A stretch of DNA of 64,000 bases from Sphingomonas oryzagri (GCF_029906645.1 NZ_JARYGZ010000001.1:310001-374000), one strand, 5' to 3'; counted from the stretch's first letter, positions 1-9,329 are shown. Notes: a model not told the origin generated them from the letters alone. Numbers and translations are program-made.

Positions 1-1566
1 GACCAGATCAACACGCAGACCGTGTCGCATCTGGTTCCGGCCTTCTCCTCCTCGCTCGGCGGCGAGAAACAGCGCGGGCAGGAAAGTCAGCCGATCGTCT
101 ATGACGGCACCATCTACGTCACCGGCTCCTACAGCCGCCTCTTCGCTTTCGACGCCAAGACCGGCGAAGAGAAGTGGCAATATGACGCGCGCCTGCCCGA
201 CGGCATCATGCCCTGCTGCGACGTGGTGAACCGTGGCGCCGCGATCTATGGCGACAAGATCATCTTCGCGACGCTCGACGCGCATCTCGTCGCGCTCAAC
301 CGCGAGACCGGCAAGGTCATCTGGAACAAGAAGTGCGCGGATTACGAGGCGGGCTATTCGATGACCGCCGCGCCGCTGATCGTGAAGGGCAAGGTGATCT
401 ACGGCAATTCGGGTGGCGAGTTCGGCATCATCGGCCGGGTCGAGGCGCGTGACGTCAACACCGGCGAGCTGATCTGGTCCCGCCCGACCATCGAAGGCAA
501 TATGGGTCAGCTCAACGGCAAGGATTCCACCATGACCGGCAAGCTCAACGCGAGCTGGCCGGGCGATCAGTGGAAGACCGGCGGCGGCGCCCCCTGGCTC
601 GGCGGCACCTACGATCCCGAGACCAACCTGCTCTTCTTCGGCACCGGCAACCCGGCGCCGTGGAACAGCCACCTGCGTCCCGGCGACAACCTTTACACCT
701 CCTCGACGCTGGCGCTCGATCCCGACACCGGCGAGATCAAGTGGCACTATCAGTATACCCCGCATGACGGCTGGGATTTCGACGGCGTCAACGAATTCAT
801 CCCCTTCGACGCGATGGTGAAGGGCAAGATGATGAAGCTTGGCGCGCAGGCCAATCGCAACGGCTTCTTCTTCGTACTCGATCGCACCAACGGCAAGTTC
901 ATCTCGGCGACGCCGTTCGCCACCAAGACGACCTGGGCGAGCGGTTACACCAAGGCCGGCCGACCGATCTTCATCGATGCCAACCGCCCCGGCGCGCCGA
1001 CCACCACCAAGGGGTCCAGCGTGTTCTCGGCACCGGCCTTCCTCGGCGCCAAGAACTGGATGCCGATGGCCTATTCCAAGCAGACCGGGCTGTTCTACGT
1101 GCCGTCCAACGAATGGGGCATGGACATCTGGAACGAGCCGATCGCCTACAAGAAGGGCGCGGCCTATCTGGGCGCGGGCTTCACCATCAAGCCGCTCTAC
1201 CAGGATTATATCGGCGCGCTGAAGGCGGTCGATCCGGCGACCGGCAAGATCGTGTGGGAATATAAGAACAAGGCGCCCTTGTGGGGCGGCGTGCTCTCCA
1301 CCGCCGGCGGCCTCGTCTTCACCGGCACGCCCGAGGGCTATCTGAAGGCGTTCGACGCCAAGACGGGTCAGGAGCTGTGGAAGTTCAACACCGGATCGGG
1401 CGTGGTCGGCTCGCCGGTGACGTGGGAGCAGGATGGCGAGCAGTATATCGCCGTCATGTCCGGCTGGGGCGGCGCCGTCCCGCTGTGGGGCGGCGAGGTC
1501 GCCAAGGCGGTGCAACACATCAACCAGGGAGGCTCGCTGTGGGTCTTCAAGCTGCCCAAGGCCTGA
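1..1566 (+). CDS. PQQ-dependent alcohol dehydrogenase, C-terminal part (5' end outside window)
   Basis: Quinoprotein oxidising a primary alcohol to the aldehyde in the periplasm; the reading frame is open from base 1, so signal peptide and N-terminus lie upstream. Visible family marks: adjacent cysteines (PCCD, bases 214-219) that form the vicinal disulfide over PQQ, the metal-ligand Glu in GNSGGEFG, and three propeller motifs of the form DxxTGxxxW. The catalytic Asp (775-777, in WDFDG) is followed two residues later by a second Asp (781-783), the signature of lanthanide-dependent members. The protein ends at [10 protein letters not shown] with no cytochrome c domain, so electrons must leave through a separate acceptor; the pseudoazurin at 8041 is one candidate. 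Substrate (methanol, ethanol or other) is not readable. Confidence 0.93.
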   Translation, partial: DQINTQTVSHLVPAFSSSLGGEKQRGQESQPIVYDGTIYVTGSYSRLFAFDAKTGEEKWQYDARLPDGIMPCCDVVNRGAAIYGDKIIFATLDAHLVALNRETGKVIWNKKCADYEAGYSMTAAPLIVKGKVIYGNSGGEFGIIGRVEARDVNTGELIWSRPTIEGNMGQLNGKDSTMTGKLNASWPGDQWKTGGGAPWLGGTYDPETNLLFFGTGNPAPWNSHLRPGDNLYTSSTLALDPDTGEIKWHYQYTPHDGWDFDGVNEFIPFDAMVKGKMMKLGAQANRNGFFFVLDRTNGKFISATPFATKTTWASGYTKAGRPIFIDANRPGAPTTTKGSSVFSAPAFLGAKNWMPMAYSKQTGLFYVPSNEWGMDIWNEPIAYKKGAAYLGAGFTIKPLYQDYIGALKAVDPATGKIVWEYKNKAPLWGGVLSTAGGLVFTGTPEGYLKAFDAKTGQELWKFNTGSGVVGSPVTWEQDGEQYIAVMSGWGGAVPLWGGEVAKAVQHINQGGSLWVFKLPKA

Positions 1567-1622
1567 TCGCCGGCGGTGCGGGGCCTCGCGGTCCCGCGTC
1601 CGCTCTGCTAAGCCATGGGGTC

Positions 1623-2291
1623 ATGGGGGAGAGGGGCGTGGAGCGGGTGTTGATTGCGGACGATCATCCCCTCGTCAGGGATGGTCTCCGCACGGTGATC
1701 TCGGTGGCGTTCGACGCCGCCGAGCTGTTCGAGGCCGCCTCCCTCGATGAGACGATCGCGGTGATCGAGCGGGAAGGGGATTTCGATCTCGTCATGCTCG
1801 ACGTCAACATGCCGGGTGCGACCGGGGTGAGCGGGTTGCAGATGCTGCGCCACCGCTTCCCCGCCCTGCCGGTGGTGATCGTCTCCGCCGCGACCGATCG
1901 TGGGCTGGTGAGTGCGGCATTGGCGGCGGGAGCCTCGGGTTTCATTCCCAAGTCGCTGAAGCGCGGTGCGATCGTCGATGCGCTGAAATCCGTGCTGGCG
2001 GGCGAGATCTACGTGCCCGAGGATGTCGCGCTGGACGATCGCGCGATGGACGAGGAGCGCGAGATCCAGAGCCGGATCGACCAGCTCACCCCGCAGCAGC
2101 GCGTGGTGCTGGGCCTGATCGTCGAGGGCAAGCTCAACAAGCAGATCGCTTATGAGCTGGACGTGTCGATGACGACGGTGAAGGCCCACGTCTCGGCGAT
2201 CCTCACCAAGCTCCGGGTGTTCAGCCGCACGCAGGCGGTGATCCTGGTCAACAAGGTCGGCTTCCACGGCGACGGCGCGAAGCGGCATTGA
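1623..2291 (+). CDS. LuxR/NarL-family response regulator
   Basis: About 222 aa. Receiver domain at residues 8-125 with acidic pair D13/D14, phospho-acceptor D60 (VMLDVNM) and conserved Lys in FIPKSLKR; C-terminal LuxR-type helix-turn-helix (LTPQQRVVLGLIVEGKLNKQ then TTVKAHVSAILTKL). It follows the PQQ dehydrogenase by about 55 bases in the same direction. In pseudomonads regulators of this class (AgmR/ErbR type) control PQQ alcohol dehydrogenases, so control of the neighbouring gene, with input from the hybrid kinase at 2427, is a reasonable inference. The ATG at 1623 was chosen because it begins just before the receiver fold; a GTG a few codons later is possible. Confidence 0.9.
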   Translation: MGERGVERVLIADDHPLVRDGLRTVISVAFDAAELFEAASLDETIAVIEREGDFDLVMLDVNMPGATGVSGLQMLRHRFPALPVVIVSAATDRGLVSAALAAGASGFIPKSLKRGAIVDALKSVLAGEIYVPEDVALDDRAMDEEREIQSRIDQLTPQQRVVLGLIVEGKLNKQIAYELDVSMTTVKAHVSAILTKLRVFSRTQAVILVNKVGFHGDGAKRH

Positions 2292-2295
2292 GCAA

Positions 2296-2428
2296 ATTCA
2301 TCCTCCTCATCGCAGATGGGGAGGATGACCGATTGCGAAGCGAGTGGTGGAGGAAGATGCGCCGCGCATGACTCCTCCACCACCCTTGGGCGGTCCCCCT
2401 CCCCACGCTTCGCGTAGGGAGGATTTTT
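2296..2428. repeat. Palindromic intergenic repeat (copy 1)
   Basis: This non-coding block separates two convergent genes. It is built from nested inverted repeats: ATCCTCC...GGAGGAT at 2300-2326, a perfect 10-base pair GTGGTGGAGG (2344-2353) with CCTCCACCAC (2374-2383), and a final hairpin at 2398-2422. The same architecture, with ATCCTCCCC ends and a GGTGGTG/CACCACC centre, recurs at 52648-52780, and a minimal version occurs at 42773-42796. It therefore looks like a dispersed REP-like family rather than a unique terminator. Confidence 0.75.
2398..2428 (+). terminator. Rho-independent terminator for the alcohol-oxidation regulator transcript
   Basis: Stem CCTCCC/GGGAGG (2398-2403 with 2417-2422) continues as ACGC/GCGT around a TTC loop and is followed by five T (2424-2428). 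It lies downstream of the plus-strand regulator and overlaps the last bases of the convergent histidine kinase gene. It forms the right end of the palindromic repeat. Confidence 0.65.
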
Positions 2429-4658
2429 ACCCCACCGGCCGGCTCAGCAGCGCCCTGAGCTGCGCCGGCTTCACCGGCTTGTTGAGCAGATCGAAGCCCT
2501 CGGCGGCGAGCTGATCGCGCAGTTCCGGGGTCCGATCAGCGGTGATCACGATCGCCGGGATCTGCCGGCCCAGCGCCTGGCGCACCAGCCGCACCGTCGC
2601 ATCGCCCGTCTCTCCGTTGTCGAGATGATAATCGGCGATCATCACGTCCGGTACGAAGCCGCCGCCGATCGCCGCCATCGCCTCGGCACCGTCGCGCACA
2701 CCGCGCACCGGATAGCCCCAGCCGCCGAGCATCGCGGCCATGCCTTCGAGGATCGCCGCCTCGTTGTCGATCACGAGCACCGACTGCTCGCCGCTGCCGC
2801 GCCGACGGATGCCGGGTGTGGGCACCGGGCGCAGTTCCTGCGCGACGGTCGTCGGAAGCGACAGGCTGAAAGTCGAACCCTCGCCGGGGCGCGACTTCAG
2901 CCGGATCCGGATATCGAGCATCCGCGCCGCGCGTTGCACGATGGCGAGTCCGAGGCCCATGCCACGCGCCCGGCCGCTATCGTCCAGCCGGCGGAACTCC
3001 TCGAATATGACGGCGTGATGCTCGGGCGCGATGCCGATGCCGGTGTCGACCACCTCGATTCGCACCCGGTCGCCCTGTTTCCGGCAGCGCAGCTCGACCG
3101 AACCCTGCTCGGTATAGCGCAATGCATTGGAGACGAGGTTCTGGAGGATGCGCCGCACCAGCCGCATGTCCGAGCGGACCCAGAGCGGCGAAGTCGGGAT
3201 GCGCAGCGCGAGGCCCCTCGCGCGGGCGGTCGGCGCGAATTCGGCCTTCATGCTGCCGAGCAGCTCGGCCAGCGCGAAGTCGGACGGCTGCGGCACGATC
3301 GCGCCGGCATCGAGCTTGGAGATTTCCAGCAGCGCCTCGAGCAGATCCTCGACCGAATCCAGCGCGGAGCCCGTCTGCCGTACCAGCGCGCGCGTCGGCG
3401 TGGCGAGGCGCCGGTCGGCGATGGCGGAGACGAACAGCCGCGCGGCGTTCAAGGGTTGCAGCAGATCGTGGCTGGCGGCGGCGAGGAATCGCGTCTTGGA
3501 GAGGTTCGCTTCTTCCGCCGCCGTTTTGGCCTCGCGCATCGCGCCCTCGGCGGAAAGGCGTTCGGCCACTTCGCGCTGGAGGTCGGAGGTGCGCTCCTCG
3601 ACGCGGCGTTCCAGCGTTTCGTTCGCCTCGCGCATCAGTTCGGCCGAGTGGAGCCGTTCAGTGATGTCCTCGAAGCTCATCACCATGCCGCCGTCCGCCA
3701 TCGAGGAGCGACGCACCTCCACGATGCGGCCGCTGGAGCAACGGCGCTCAGCCACCACGTCAGGCGAGCCGGGGGGCAGCCAGTCGAGCGGGCGGCCGGG
3801 GCCGAACGGACCGTTAATCCGCTCGCAGGTGACGACCAGCGCCTCGTGCGTGGTCACCAGCGGCAGGCCGTCCGCCGGGAAGCCGATGGTGGAAAGCAGC
3901 GGGCCGTTCCAGGCGATCAGCCGGCGATCGGCATCGTACACGCAGACGCCCAGTCGGATGTTGTCCAGCGTCGCCTGGAGCAGCGCGGATTTCTCGGCGA
4001 GCTGGCGCGCTCGCTCGCGCGCATCCTCCGCCTTCACGTCGGTGATGTCGGTGTAGATGCCGACGATGCCGCCTTCCGAGGTGCGCAGCTCGTTGACCTG
4101 GATGTAGCGGCCGTCGGCCAGCACATGGACGTGGCCGCCCTCGGCGATGCGATGGCGGGCGACGCGCTCCGATACGAAATGGTCGGGCGCGTGGCGTGCA
4201 CCGAGCGTGCTGCCGGTCTCGCTCACCCAGCGCACCGTGTCGGCGAAGGTGACGCCGGGCCGGATACGGTCGGCGAATTGCGGCCAGAGGCCGAGGTAGG
4301 TGGCGTTGTAGAGGATCAGCCGGTCGTCGGCGTCGAAGATCGCGAACCCCTCGTTGATGCTGTCGATCGCGTCGCGCAGGCGGCGTTCGGCGCCATCCGC
4401 CTGTTCCTTGGCGGCGCCCAGTTCGGCATTGGATGCGGCCAGCTCTGCGAGGGCGCGTTCCAGGTCGGACGTGCGGTCGCGCACCTTGCTTTCTAGCGCG
4501 ATCGCGGTCTCGAACAGCGAAAAGGCGTTGCCCTGCAGGTCGGTCGATCGCTCGACGCGATCCATCAGCACGCGGTTGATCCGATCGGCCTTGGCGAGCG
4601 CCGCCTCCAGCTCGGCGATGCGCTCGTCGCGCGGATCAAAGACGGGGCGGCTGCTCAT
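2427..4658 (-). CDS. PAS-domain hybrid histidine kinase (NahK/ErcS'-like)
   Basis: 743 aa, no membrane segments seen. Order: N-terminal coiled coil (about 10-85), PAS domain (about 90-205, with GFAIFDADDRLILYN), second PAS (about 220-345), coiled coil, HisKA with H397 in AAASHDLLQPLNAA, HATPase with N box QNLVSNALRYTE and G boxes VDTGIGI and GMGLGLAI, then a receiver domain with phospho-acceptor D676 (IADYHL). The start overlaps the stop of the FIST gene by 4 bases, implying translational coupling. A cytosolic PAS hybrid kinase co-transcribed with a FIST protein matches the NosP/NahK arrangement described in Pseudomonas aeruginosa, which also lies near the ethanol-oxidation genes. Partner assignment is inference. 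Confidence 0.9.
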   Translation of the reverse strand: MSSRPVFDPRDERIAELEAALAKADRINRVLMDRVERSTDLQGNAFSLFETAIALESKVRDRTSDLERALAELAASNAELGAAKEQADGAERRLRDAIDSINEGFAIFDADDRLILYNATYLGLWPQFADRIRPGVTFADTVRWVSETGSTLGARHAPDHFVSERVARHRIAEGGHVHVLADGRYIQVNELRTSEGGIVGIYTDITDVKAEDARERARQLAEKSALLQATLDNIRLGVCVYDADRRLIAWNGPLLSTIGFPADGLPLVTTHEALVVTCERINGPFGPGRPLDWLPPGSPDVVAERRCSSGRIVEVRRSSMADGGMVMSFEDITERLHSAELMREANETLERRVEERTSDLQREVAERLSAEGAMREAKTAAEEANLSKTRFLAAASHDLLQPLNAARLFVSAIADRRLATPTRALVRQTGSALDSVEDLLEALLEISKLDAGAIVPQPSDFALAELLGSMKAEFAPTARARGLALRIPTSPLWVRSDMRLVRRILQNLVSNALRYTEQGSVELRCRKQGDRVRIEVVDTGIGIAPEHHAVIFEEFRRLDDSGRARGMGLGLAIVQRAARMLDIRIRLKSRPGEGSTFSLSLPTTVAQELRPVPTPGIRRRGSGEQSVLVIDNEAAILEGMAAMLGGWGYPVRGVRDGAEAMAAIGGGFVPDVMIADYHLDNGETGDATVRLVRQALGRQIPAIVITADRTPELRDQLAAEGFDLLNKPVKPAQLRALLSRPVG

Positions 4659-5863
4659 CGGCCGATCGCGAGGCCCGAGAAGGTCTGGTTGACGTGCAGC
4701 GCGTGAAACTGCTCGCCATAGGTGTTGAAGCCCACCACCCGCTGCCGCGCGAACAGCTTCGAGACTTCGTGGCGGACCTGGCGCTGCGTGAGCTCGACCG
4801 AGTTGAGCACGCAGTCGAAACCGAGGATGCGGTCGATCCCGCCGACTTTCTCGTCGAGCTGCGCGAACAGGGTTTCCAGCTCGCCCATCACATCATGGCC
4901 TTCGCCCAGCGTCAGCACGATGCCCTCGTCGATCGCGCAGTAGAAGGTAAGGCTGCCGTCCGGGTTGGCGGACTGGATCGAGCGGCAATAATATTCGCCG
5001 CCGGCACGCACCATCGGCGGGTGCGAGGCGAACACTTCCGGCCCCAGATCGGCGACGGATACGCCGGCGAGCCGGGCATATTCGGTCGCCGCCGGTTCGG
5101 CGTTGATCTCGTGGACGATCCGCTCGACCGGGTTGGCGCCGGTCACCACCATCTTCACGTCGCCCGGCGAATAATGCTGCGAGCGGAAGACGTGCATCCT
5201 GCGCCGAGACATCAGCACCGCGACCAGCGCGGCGTCGCGGCGGAACGCGCCGTCGTGGAAAACGAAGGTCTCGCGGAAATCGAGGCCGTCGCCGGAAGAA
5301 CCGCCGATCAGCGGGATGTCGCCCAACGCATCCTGCACGGTGACGGTCAGCATCTCCTCTCGGTGCGAGAGGCCATCGACCAGGAATATCGCGGCGCGAC
5401 TGGGGTGGGGGCCGAGATGGCGCGATCGTTCCGCCGCATCGGCGACGAGGCCACGCACCACCTGATGAGCATGCGCCGCCTCGAACCGGTCGAGCGCCTC
5501 GAAGCGGACGGCGGAGAAGGTGAAGTCGTCGGCCGGGAAGCCGATCGCAGTGATCGTGCCTTCGCGCAGGCCATCGGGCGCGATCTCGCCGGAAGAGGTG
5601 CAGCCGATGACTGTCATTCCTTCGCTGCGTTCGGCGATCGCGTCTGCCAGCCGGCCGAGATCGTGGCGGCTGGAGCAGAACAGCACCATGCCCGCAAGGG
5701 TCGGGGGGTCCATCTCGCGGAACAGTGCTTCGATCGCGCGGACCGGATCGTCGAGATCAGTCGAGGCGGCGCGGACCGCCGGCTTGTAGTCGTCTTTTGT
5801 CCTCTCCATGCGCGGGGTTATGCCAGCAGGCCACGCCCGCGTCATCATCGCGCCCCGCGCCAT
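4655..5863 (-). CDS. FIST-domain signal protein (NosP-like, possible heme NO sensor)
   Basis: About 402 aa from the ATG at 5863, which has a GGAGGGG ribosome site 9 bases upstream and begins 2 bases after the DUF779 stop; a shorter form from ATG 5809 (384 aa) is possible. N-terminal FIST fold (about 45-235; MTVIGCTSSGEIAPDGLREG, then IGGSSGDGL) and FIST_C region with EYYCRSIQ and a C-terminal RQRVVGFNTYGEQF motif. FIST proteins are cytosolic sensors; some, called NosP, bind heme and nitric oxide and inhibit a partner kinase. Overlap with the hybrid kinase gene supports that pairing. Heme binding cannot be confirmed from sequence. Confidence 0.85.
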   Translation of the reverse strand: MARGAMMTRAWPAGITPRMERTKDDYKPAVRAASTDLDDPVRAIEALFREMDPPTLAGMVLFCSSRHDLGRLADAIAERSEGMTVIGCTSSGEIAPDGLREGTITAIGFPADDFTFSAVRFEALDRFEAAHAHQVVRGLVADAAERSRHLGPHPSRAAIFLVDGLSHREEMLTVTVQDALGDIPLIGGSSGDGLDFRETFVFHDGAFRRDAALVAVLMSRRRMHVFRSQHYSPGDVKMVVTGANPVERIVHEINAEPAATEYARLAGVSVADLGPEVFASHPPMVRAGGEYYCRSIQSANPDGSLTFYCAIDEGIVLTLGEGHDVMGELETLFAQLDEKVGGIDRILGFDCVLNSVELTQRQVRHEVSKLFARQRVVGFNTYGEQFHALHVNQTFSGLAIGR

Positions 5864-5865
5864 GG

Positions 5866-6255
5866 TCAGCCGCCCCTCCGCGGCTCGCCGGCGGCTTGCA
5901 ACGCGTCGGCCTCGGCATCGGTGAAGACCCGGCTGCGCACGATGAAGCGTACCCCCTCCGGCCCCTCCAGCGAGAAGCCCGCGCCGCGCCCCGGCACGAC
6001 GTCGATCGTGACCTGGGTGTGGCGCCAATATTCGAACTGGGCGGCACCGATCCACACCGGCACATCATCGGCGATGGTGCCGAGCAGGATGTCCTGCCCG
6101 CCGACCCGGAACTCGTCGGCCGGATAGCACATCGGCGCGGAGCCGTCGCAGCAACCGCCCGACTGATGGAACATCAGCCGGCCGTGGATGCCCTCCAGCT
6201 TCGCGATCATCGCGGTCGCGGCGGGGGTGGCGAGGATGCGGGGCGGTGGCGCCAA
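5866..6255 (-). CDS. DUF779 family protein
   Basis: About 129 aa if started at the TTG at 6255 (GGGAGA about 8 bases upstream); an internal ATG at 6210 would give 114 aa but would trim the conserved start RILATPAATA. The core HQSGGCCDGSAPMCYP with three cysteines, followed by VWIGAAQFEYWRHTQVTIDV, is characteristic of DUF779. Function is unknown; members are very often adjacent to NAD-dependent acetaldehyde dehydrogenases of the exaC type, as here, so a role in aldehyde metabolism is likely. The cysteine cluster could bind metal. The non-ATG start is the main uncertainty. Confidence 0.82.
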   Translation of the reverse strand: MAPPPRILATPAATAMIAKLEGIHGRLMFHQSGGCCDGSAPMCYPADEFRVGGQDILLGTIADDVPVWIGAAQFEYWRHTQVTIDVVPGRGAGFSLEGPEGVRFIVRSRVFTDAEADALQAAGEPRRGG

Positions 6256-6280
6256 GGCATGTCTCCCGAACAGAGTTGGC

Positions 6281-6309
6281 GGCGGACCTCCGGGGAGAGG
6301 TCCCCCGCC
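6281..6309. other. Inverted repeat between exaC-type gene and DUF779 gene
   Basis: GGCGGACCTC (6281-6290) can pair with GAGGTCCCCCGCC (6297-6309), with a small bulge. It sits in the 98-base spacer between two same-strand genes, followed by G/C-rich purine-pyrimidine blocks to 6352. It may attenuate or protect the mRNA end; there is no T tract. Confidence 0.4.
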
Positions 6310-6353
6310 CGAGGTGGGGAGGCCGAAAGGGGGCAGGGCCTCCCCCGGAGAGC

Positions 6354-7874
6354 TCAGAAAAAGCCGAGCGCCTTGGGGCTGTAGCTGACCAGCAGGTTCT
6401 TGGTCTGCTGATAGTGATCGAGCATCATCTTGTGCGTCTCGCGCCCGATGCCCGACTGCTTGTAGCCGCCGAACGCCGCGTGCGCCGGATAGGCATGATA
6501 GCAGTTGGTCCACACGCGACCGGCCTGGATGCCACGGCCCATGCGGTATGCGGTGGTGCCGTTGCGCGACCACACGCCGGCGCCGAGGCCGTAGAGCGTG
6601 TCGTTGGCGAGCGCGAGGGCATCCGCCTCGTCCTTGAAGGTCGTCACGGAGACGACGGGGCCGAAGATCTCCTCCTGAAAGATCCGCATCTTGTTGTGGC
6701 CTTCGAGGATGGTCGGCGTAACGTAATAGCCGCCGTCCAGTTCGCCGCCGAGCGAGGCGCGGGTGCCGCCGGTCAGAACCCTGGCGCCCTCGTCCTTGCC
6801 GATGTCGATGTAGCTCAGGATCTTCTCCAACTGATCGTTCGAGGCCTGCGCACCGATCATCGTCGCCGGATCGAGCGGGCTGCCCTGCTTGATCTTCTGC
6901 ACGCGGGCGACCGCTTTCTCCATGAAGCGATCGTAGATGCTCTCGTGCACCAGCGCGCGGCTCGGGCAGGTGCAGACTTCGCCCTGGTTGAGCGCGAACA
7001 TCGCGAAGCCTTCGAGCGCCTTGTCGAAGAAGTCGTCATCCTCCTTCATCACGTCGGCGAAGAAGATGTTGGGGGACTTGCCACCCAGTTCCAGCGTCAC
7101 CGGGATCAGGTTCTCGGTGGCGTACTGCATGATCAGGCGGCCGGTGGTCGTCTCGCCGGTGAAGGCGATCTTGGCGATCCGCTTGTTCTGGGCAAGCGGC
7201 TTGCCCGCCTCGACGCCGAAGCCGTTGACGACGTTGAGCACGCCCGGCGGCACGATGTCGGCGATCATCTCCATCAGCACCATGATCGACATCGGCGTCT
7301 GCTCGGCGGGCTTGAGCACCACGCAGTTCCCGGCGGCGAGCGCGGGGGCGAGCTTCCACACCGCCATCAGCAGCGGGAAGTTCCACGGGATGATCTGGCC
7401 GACAACGCCCAGCGGCTCGTGGAAGTGATAGGCCACCGTGTCATGGTCGATCTCGGCGATCGAGCCTTCCTGCGCGCGCAGGCAGCCGGCGAAGTAGCGG
7501 AAGTGATCGACCGCCAGCGGGAGATCGGCGTGGGTCGTCTCGCGGATCGGCTTGCCGTTGTCGATCGTCTCGACCAGCGCGAGGATGTCGAGCTTCTCCT
7601 CGATCCGGTCGGCGATCTTCAGCAGCACGCGGGCGCGCTCCTGCGGGGAGGCCTGGCCCCATTTGTCCTTCGCCTTGTGCGCGGCGTCGAGCGCCAGCTC
7701 GATATCCTCGGCGGTTCCGCGCGCGATCTGGCAGACCGTCTTGCCGGTGACCGGCGAGGGGTTGTCGAAATACTGGCCGCGCACCGGGGCGACCCACTGG
7801 CCACCGATGAAATTGTCGTATTTCGGGCGGATGATCACATCGCCCTTCAGCTGCTCCAAGGCTTGCTGCAACAT
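6354..7874 (-). CDS. exaC: NAD-dependent aldehyde dehydrogenase (acetaldehyde type)
   Basis: 506 aa from ATG 7874, which has GAAGGAG at ideal distance; a longer frame upstream lacks family similarity. Oxidises the aldehyde made by the PQQ alcohol dehydrogenase to the acid in the cytosol. Motifs: [20 protein letters not shown], general base Glu in LELGGKSPN, catalytic Cys in [17 protein letters not shown], and C-terminal [18 protein letters not shown]. From memory it closely matches Pseudomonas ExaC throughout, including length and the xxLGFF end. It begins a minus-strand series continuing into DUF779, FIST and kinase genes. The divergent neighbour is pseudoazurin. Confidence 0.93.
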   Translation of the reverse strand: MLQQALEQLKGDVIIRPKYDNFIGGQWVAPVRGQYFDNPSPVTGKTVCQIARGTAEDIELALDAAHKAKDKWGQASPQERARVLLKIADRIEEKLDILALVETIDNGKPIRETTHADLPLAVDHFRYFAGCLRAQEGSIAEIDHDTVAYHFHEPLGVVGQIIPWNFPLLMAVWKLAPALAAGNCVVLKPAEQTPMSIMVLMEMIADIVPPGVLNVVNGFGVEAGKPLAQNKRIAKIAFTGETTTGRLIMQYATENLIPVTLELGGKSPNIFFADVMKEDDDFFDKALEGFAMFALNQGEVCTCPSRALVHESIYDRFMEKAVARVQKIKQGSPLDPATMIGAQASNDQLEKILSYIDIGKDEGARVLTGGTRASLGGELDGGYYVTPTILEGHNKMRIFQEEIFGPVVSVTTFKDEADALALANDTLYGLGAGVWSRNGTTAYRMGRGIQAGRVWTNCYHAYPAHAAFGGYKQSGIGRETHKMMLDHYQQTKNLLVSYSPKALGFF

Positions 7875-8040
7875 GTGACGGCTCTCCTTCGCAAGGCCGG
7901 CGATCGACTCGCGGCTCTTCTCGTCCCCACCACAGTCGCAAGCCTTGTCGCGCGCTGCCATTGTACCAAGGGGCAATTGGCGGGCACTCGTCCTCGGGCG
8001 AAAACGCTTCGTGGATAATCGTTTCTCGGAGAGGCGTTAC
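7875..8040. promoter_or_regulatory. Divergent promoter region, aldehyde dehydrogenase / pseudoazurin
   Basis: 166 bases between two divergent starts. Ribosome sites are visible at both ends (GAAGGAG for the minus gene; CGGAGAGG at 8029-8036 for the plus gene). A short dyad CCAA..TTGG lies near 7966-7980. No confident -35/-10 pair was found by eye; it is the natural place for the LuxR-type regulator to act. Confidence 0.4.
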
Positions 8041-8481
8041 ATGAAGATCAAGGTGCTCGGGCTCGCGACTGTTGCCTGTGCGATGCTGGCCGTTCCGGCC
8101 ACCGCCAAGGACATCACCGTGCAGATGAAGAACCAGGGTGCTGCGGGCATGATGGTGTTCGAGCCGAGCTTCGTGCAGGCGAATGTCGGCGACAAGGTGC
8201 ATTTCGTGCCGACCGACAGCGGCCACAATGCCGAGCCGATCACCGGCATGCTGCCCGACGGCGTGAGCGAGCCGGCCGGCGCGATGGGCAAGGAATATGT
8301 CCTCACCATCTCCAAGCCCGGCCTCTACGGCATCAAGTGCAAGCCGCATTATTCGATGGGGATGGTCGCGCTGGTGAAGGCCGGCAAGGGCGCTTCGCCA
8401 AACGCCGCCGTCGCCGCCGCGGTGAAGCTGCCGCCGCTTGCCACCAAGCGGATGGCGCCGATGCTGGCGCAGGCGAAGTAG
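8041..8481 (+). CDS. Pseudoazurin (type 1 blue copper protein)
   Basis: 146 aa precursor. Signal peptide residues 1-23 (MKIKVLGLATVACAMLAVPA then TAKD) directs it to the periplasm. Copper ligands are all visible: H62 in GHNAE, C100, H103 and M108 in IKCKPHYSMGM. Length and the extended C-terminal tail fit pseudoazurin rather than amicyanin. It would carry single electrons to a terminal oxidase or denitrification reductase; here, beside a PQQ dehydrogenase lacking a heme domain, it may serve alcohol oxidation. This link is inference. Ribosome site GGAGAGG 6 bases before ATG. Confidence 0.95.
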   Translation: MKIKVLGLATVACAMLAVPATAKDITVQMKNQGAAGMMVFEPSFVQANVGDKVHFVPTDSGHNAEPITGMLPDGVSEPAGAMGKEYVLTISKPGLYGIKCKPHYSMGMVALVKAGKGASPNAAVAAAVKLPPLATKRMAPMLAQAK

Positions 8482-8482
8482 G

Positions 8483-8782
8483 ATGGCCCTGCTGTTCGTG
8501 ACCTATCCGGCGGGAGGCGGAAGCCGCTTCGACCGGGATTATTACGTCGCGACGCACCTGCCGCTGGTGGAGAAAGCATGGGGGCCGAGCGGGCTGCGCT
8601 CGGCCCGCGCCTATTTCCCGGCGAGCGAGGGGAGCGACCCCGTCGCTGTCGCGGTGCTGACCTTCGCCGAGGAGGCGGCGATCGGCGCGGCGCTCGCCTC
8701 CGATGCGACGGCCGGCGTGCTCGCCGACCTCGCCAATTTCACCGACATCGCGCCGGTGATCCAGCGCGGCACCGCGCCCTGA
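8483..8782 (+). CDS. EthD-like dimeric alpha/beta-barrel protein
   Basis: 99 aa, starting two bases after the pseudoazurin stop, so probably co-transcribed. The motif [20 protein letters not shown] is typical of the EthD family (small ferredoxin-like-fold proteins). EthD itself is needed with a P450 system for ether breakdown, but most members have no assigned reaction. No signal peptide: cytosolic. The start ATG 8483 was chosen because upstream in-frame residues overlap pseudoazurin and are not family-like. Confidence 0.75.
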   Translation: MALLFVTYPAGGGSRFDRDYYVATHLPLVEKAWGPSGLRSARAYFPASEGSDPVAVAVLTFAEEAAIGAALASDATAGVLADLANFTDIAPVIQRGTAP

Positions 8783-8837
8783 CCTCGACAGAGGCGGAGC
8801 GCTTCCCCATCTAGGCCTCCGAACAGGAGACCTGCAC

Positions 8838-9287
8838 ATGGCCGACTATCGCAAGACCGCTGAAGCCGTCGCGGCGCTGACGCCCGAGCAATATCATATC
8901 ACCCAGCAGGCTGGCACCGAGCGGCCGGGAACGGGCGCGCTCCTCTACAACAAGGAGCCGGGCATCTATGTCGATATCGTGTCGGGCGAGCCGCTGTTCG
9001 CGAGCAGCGACAAGTACGAATCCGGCTGCGGCTGGCCGAGCTTCACCAAGCCGATCGAACCCGCCAATGTCGCCGAGCTGCGCGACGTGTCGCACGGCAT
9101 GATCCGTACCGAGGTCCGCTCGGCGCATGGCGACAGCCATCTCGGCCACGTCTTCCCCGATGGGCCGATCGATCGAGGTGGGCTGCGTTACTGCATCAAT
9201 TCCGCCTCGCTCCGCTTCGTCCATCGCGACGACATGGAGGCGGAAGGCTACGGCGCCTATCTGCCGCAGGTGGAAGAGATCGGCTGA
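8838..9287 (+). CDS. msrB: Peptide-methionine (R)-S-oxide reductase
   Basis: 149 aa. Reduces methionine-R-sulfoxide in proteins. Catalytic C119 in [11 protein letters not shown], recycling C64 in SGCGWPSF, and HxxHxFxDGP box ([13 protein letters not shown]). The two CxxC pairs of zinc-binding MsrB forms are absent, so this is the zinc-free type. Ribosome site AGGAGA upstream of ATG 8838. No signal peptide: cytosolic. It follows the pseudoazurin/EthD pair in the same direction with a 55-base gap. Confidence 0.95.
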   Translation: MADYRKTAEAVAALTPEQYHITQQAGTERPGTGALLYNKEPGIYVDIVSGEPLFASSDKYESGCGWPSFTKPIEPANVAELRDVSHGMIRTEVRSAHGDSHLGHVFPDGPIDRGGLRYCINSASLRFVHRDDMEAEGYGAYLPQVEEIG

Positions 9288-9293
9288 AATGGT

Positions 9294-9322
9294 TTCCGCC
9301 CGCGCTTTTCGCACGGGCGGAA
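9294..9322. terminator. Hairpin between convergent genes (msrB side)
   Basis: Perfect 9-base stem TTCCGCCCG (9294-9302) with CGGGCGGAA (9314-9322) around an 11-base loop, 6 bases after msrB. No long T run, so it may be a weak or bidirectional terminator working with the next hairpin. Confidence 0.55.
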
Positions 9323-9329
9323 TGAGGGT

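Noticed and set aside
2625-4496. Long plus-strand open frame of about 623 codons opposite the hybrid histidine kinase
   Set aside because: It is the antisense shadow of the kinase in high-GC DNA: low-complexity H/R/A/D-rich translation, no domain, and the minus-strand kinase is complete with all motifs.
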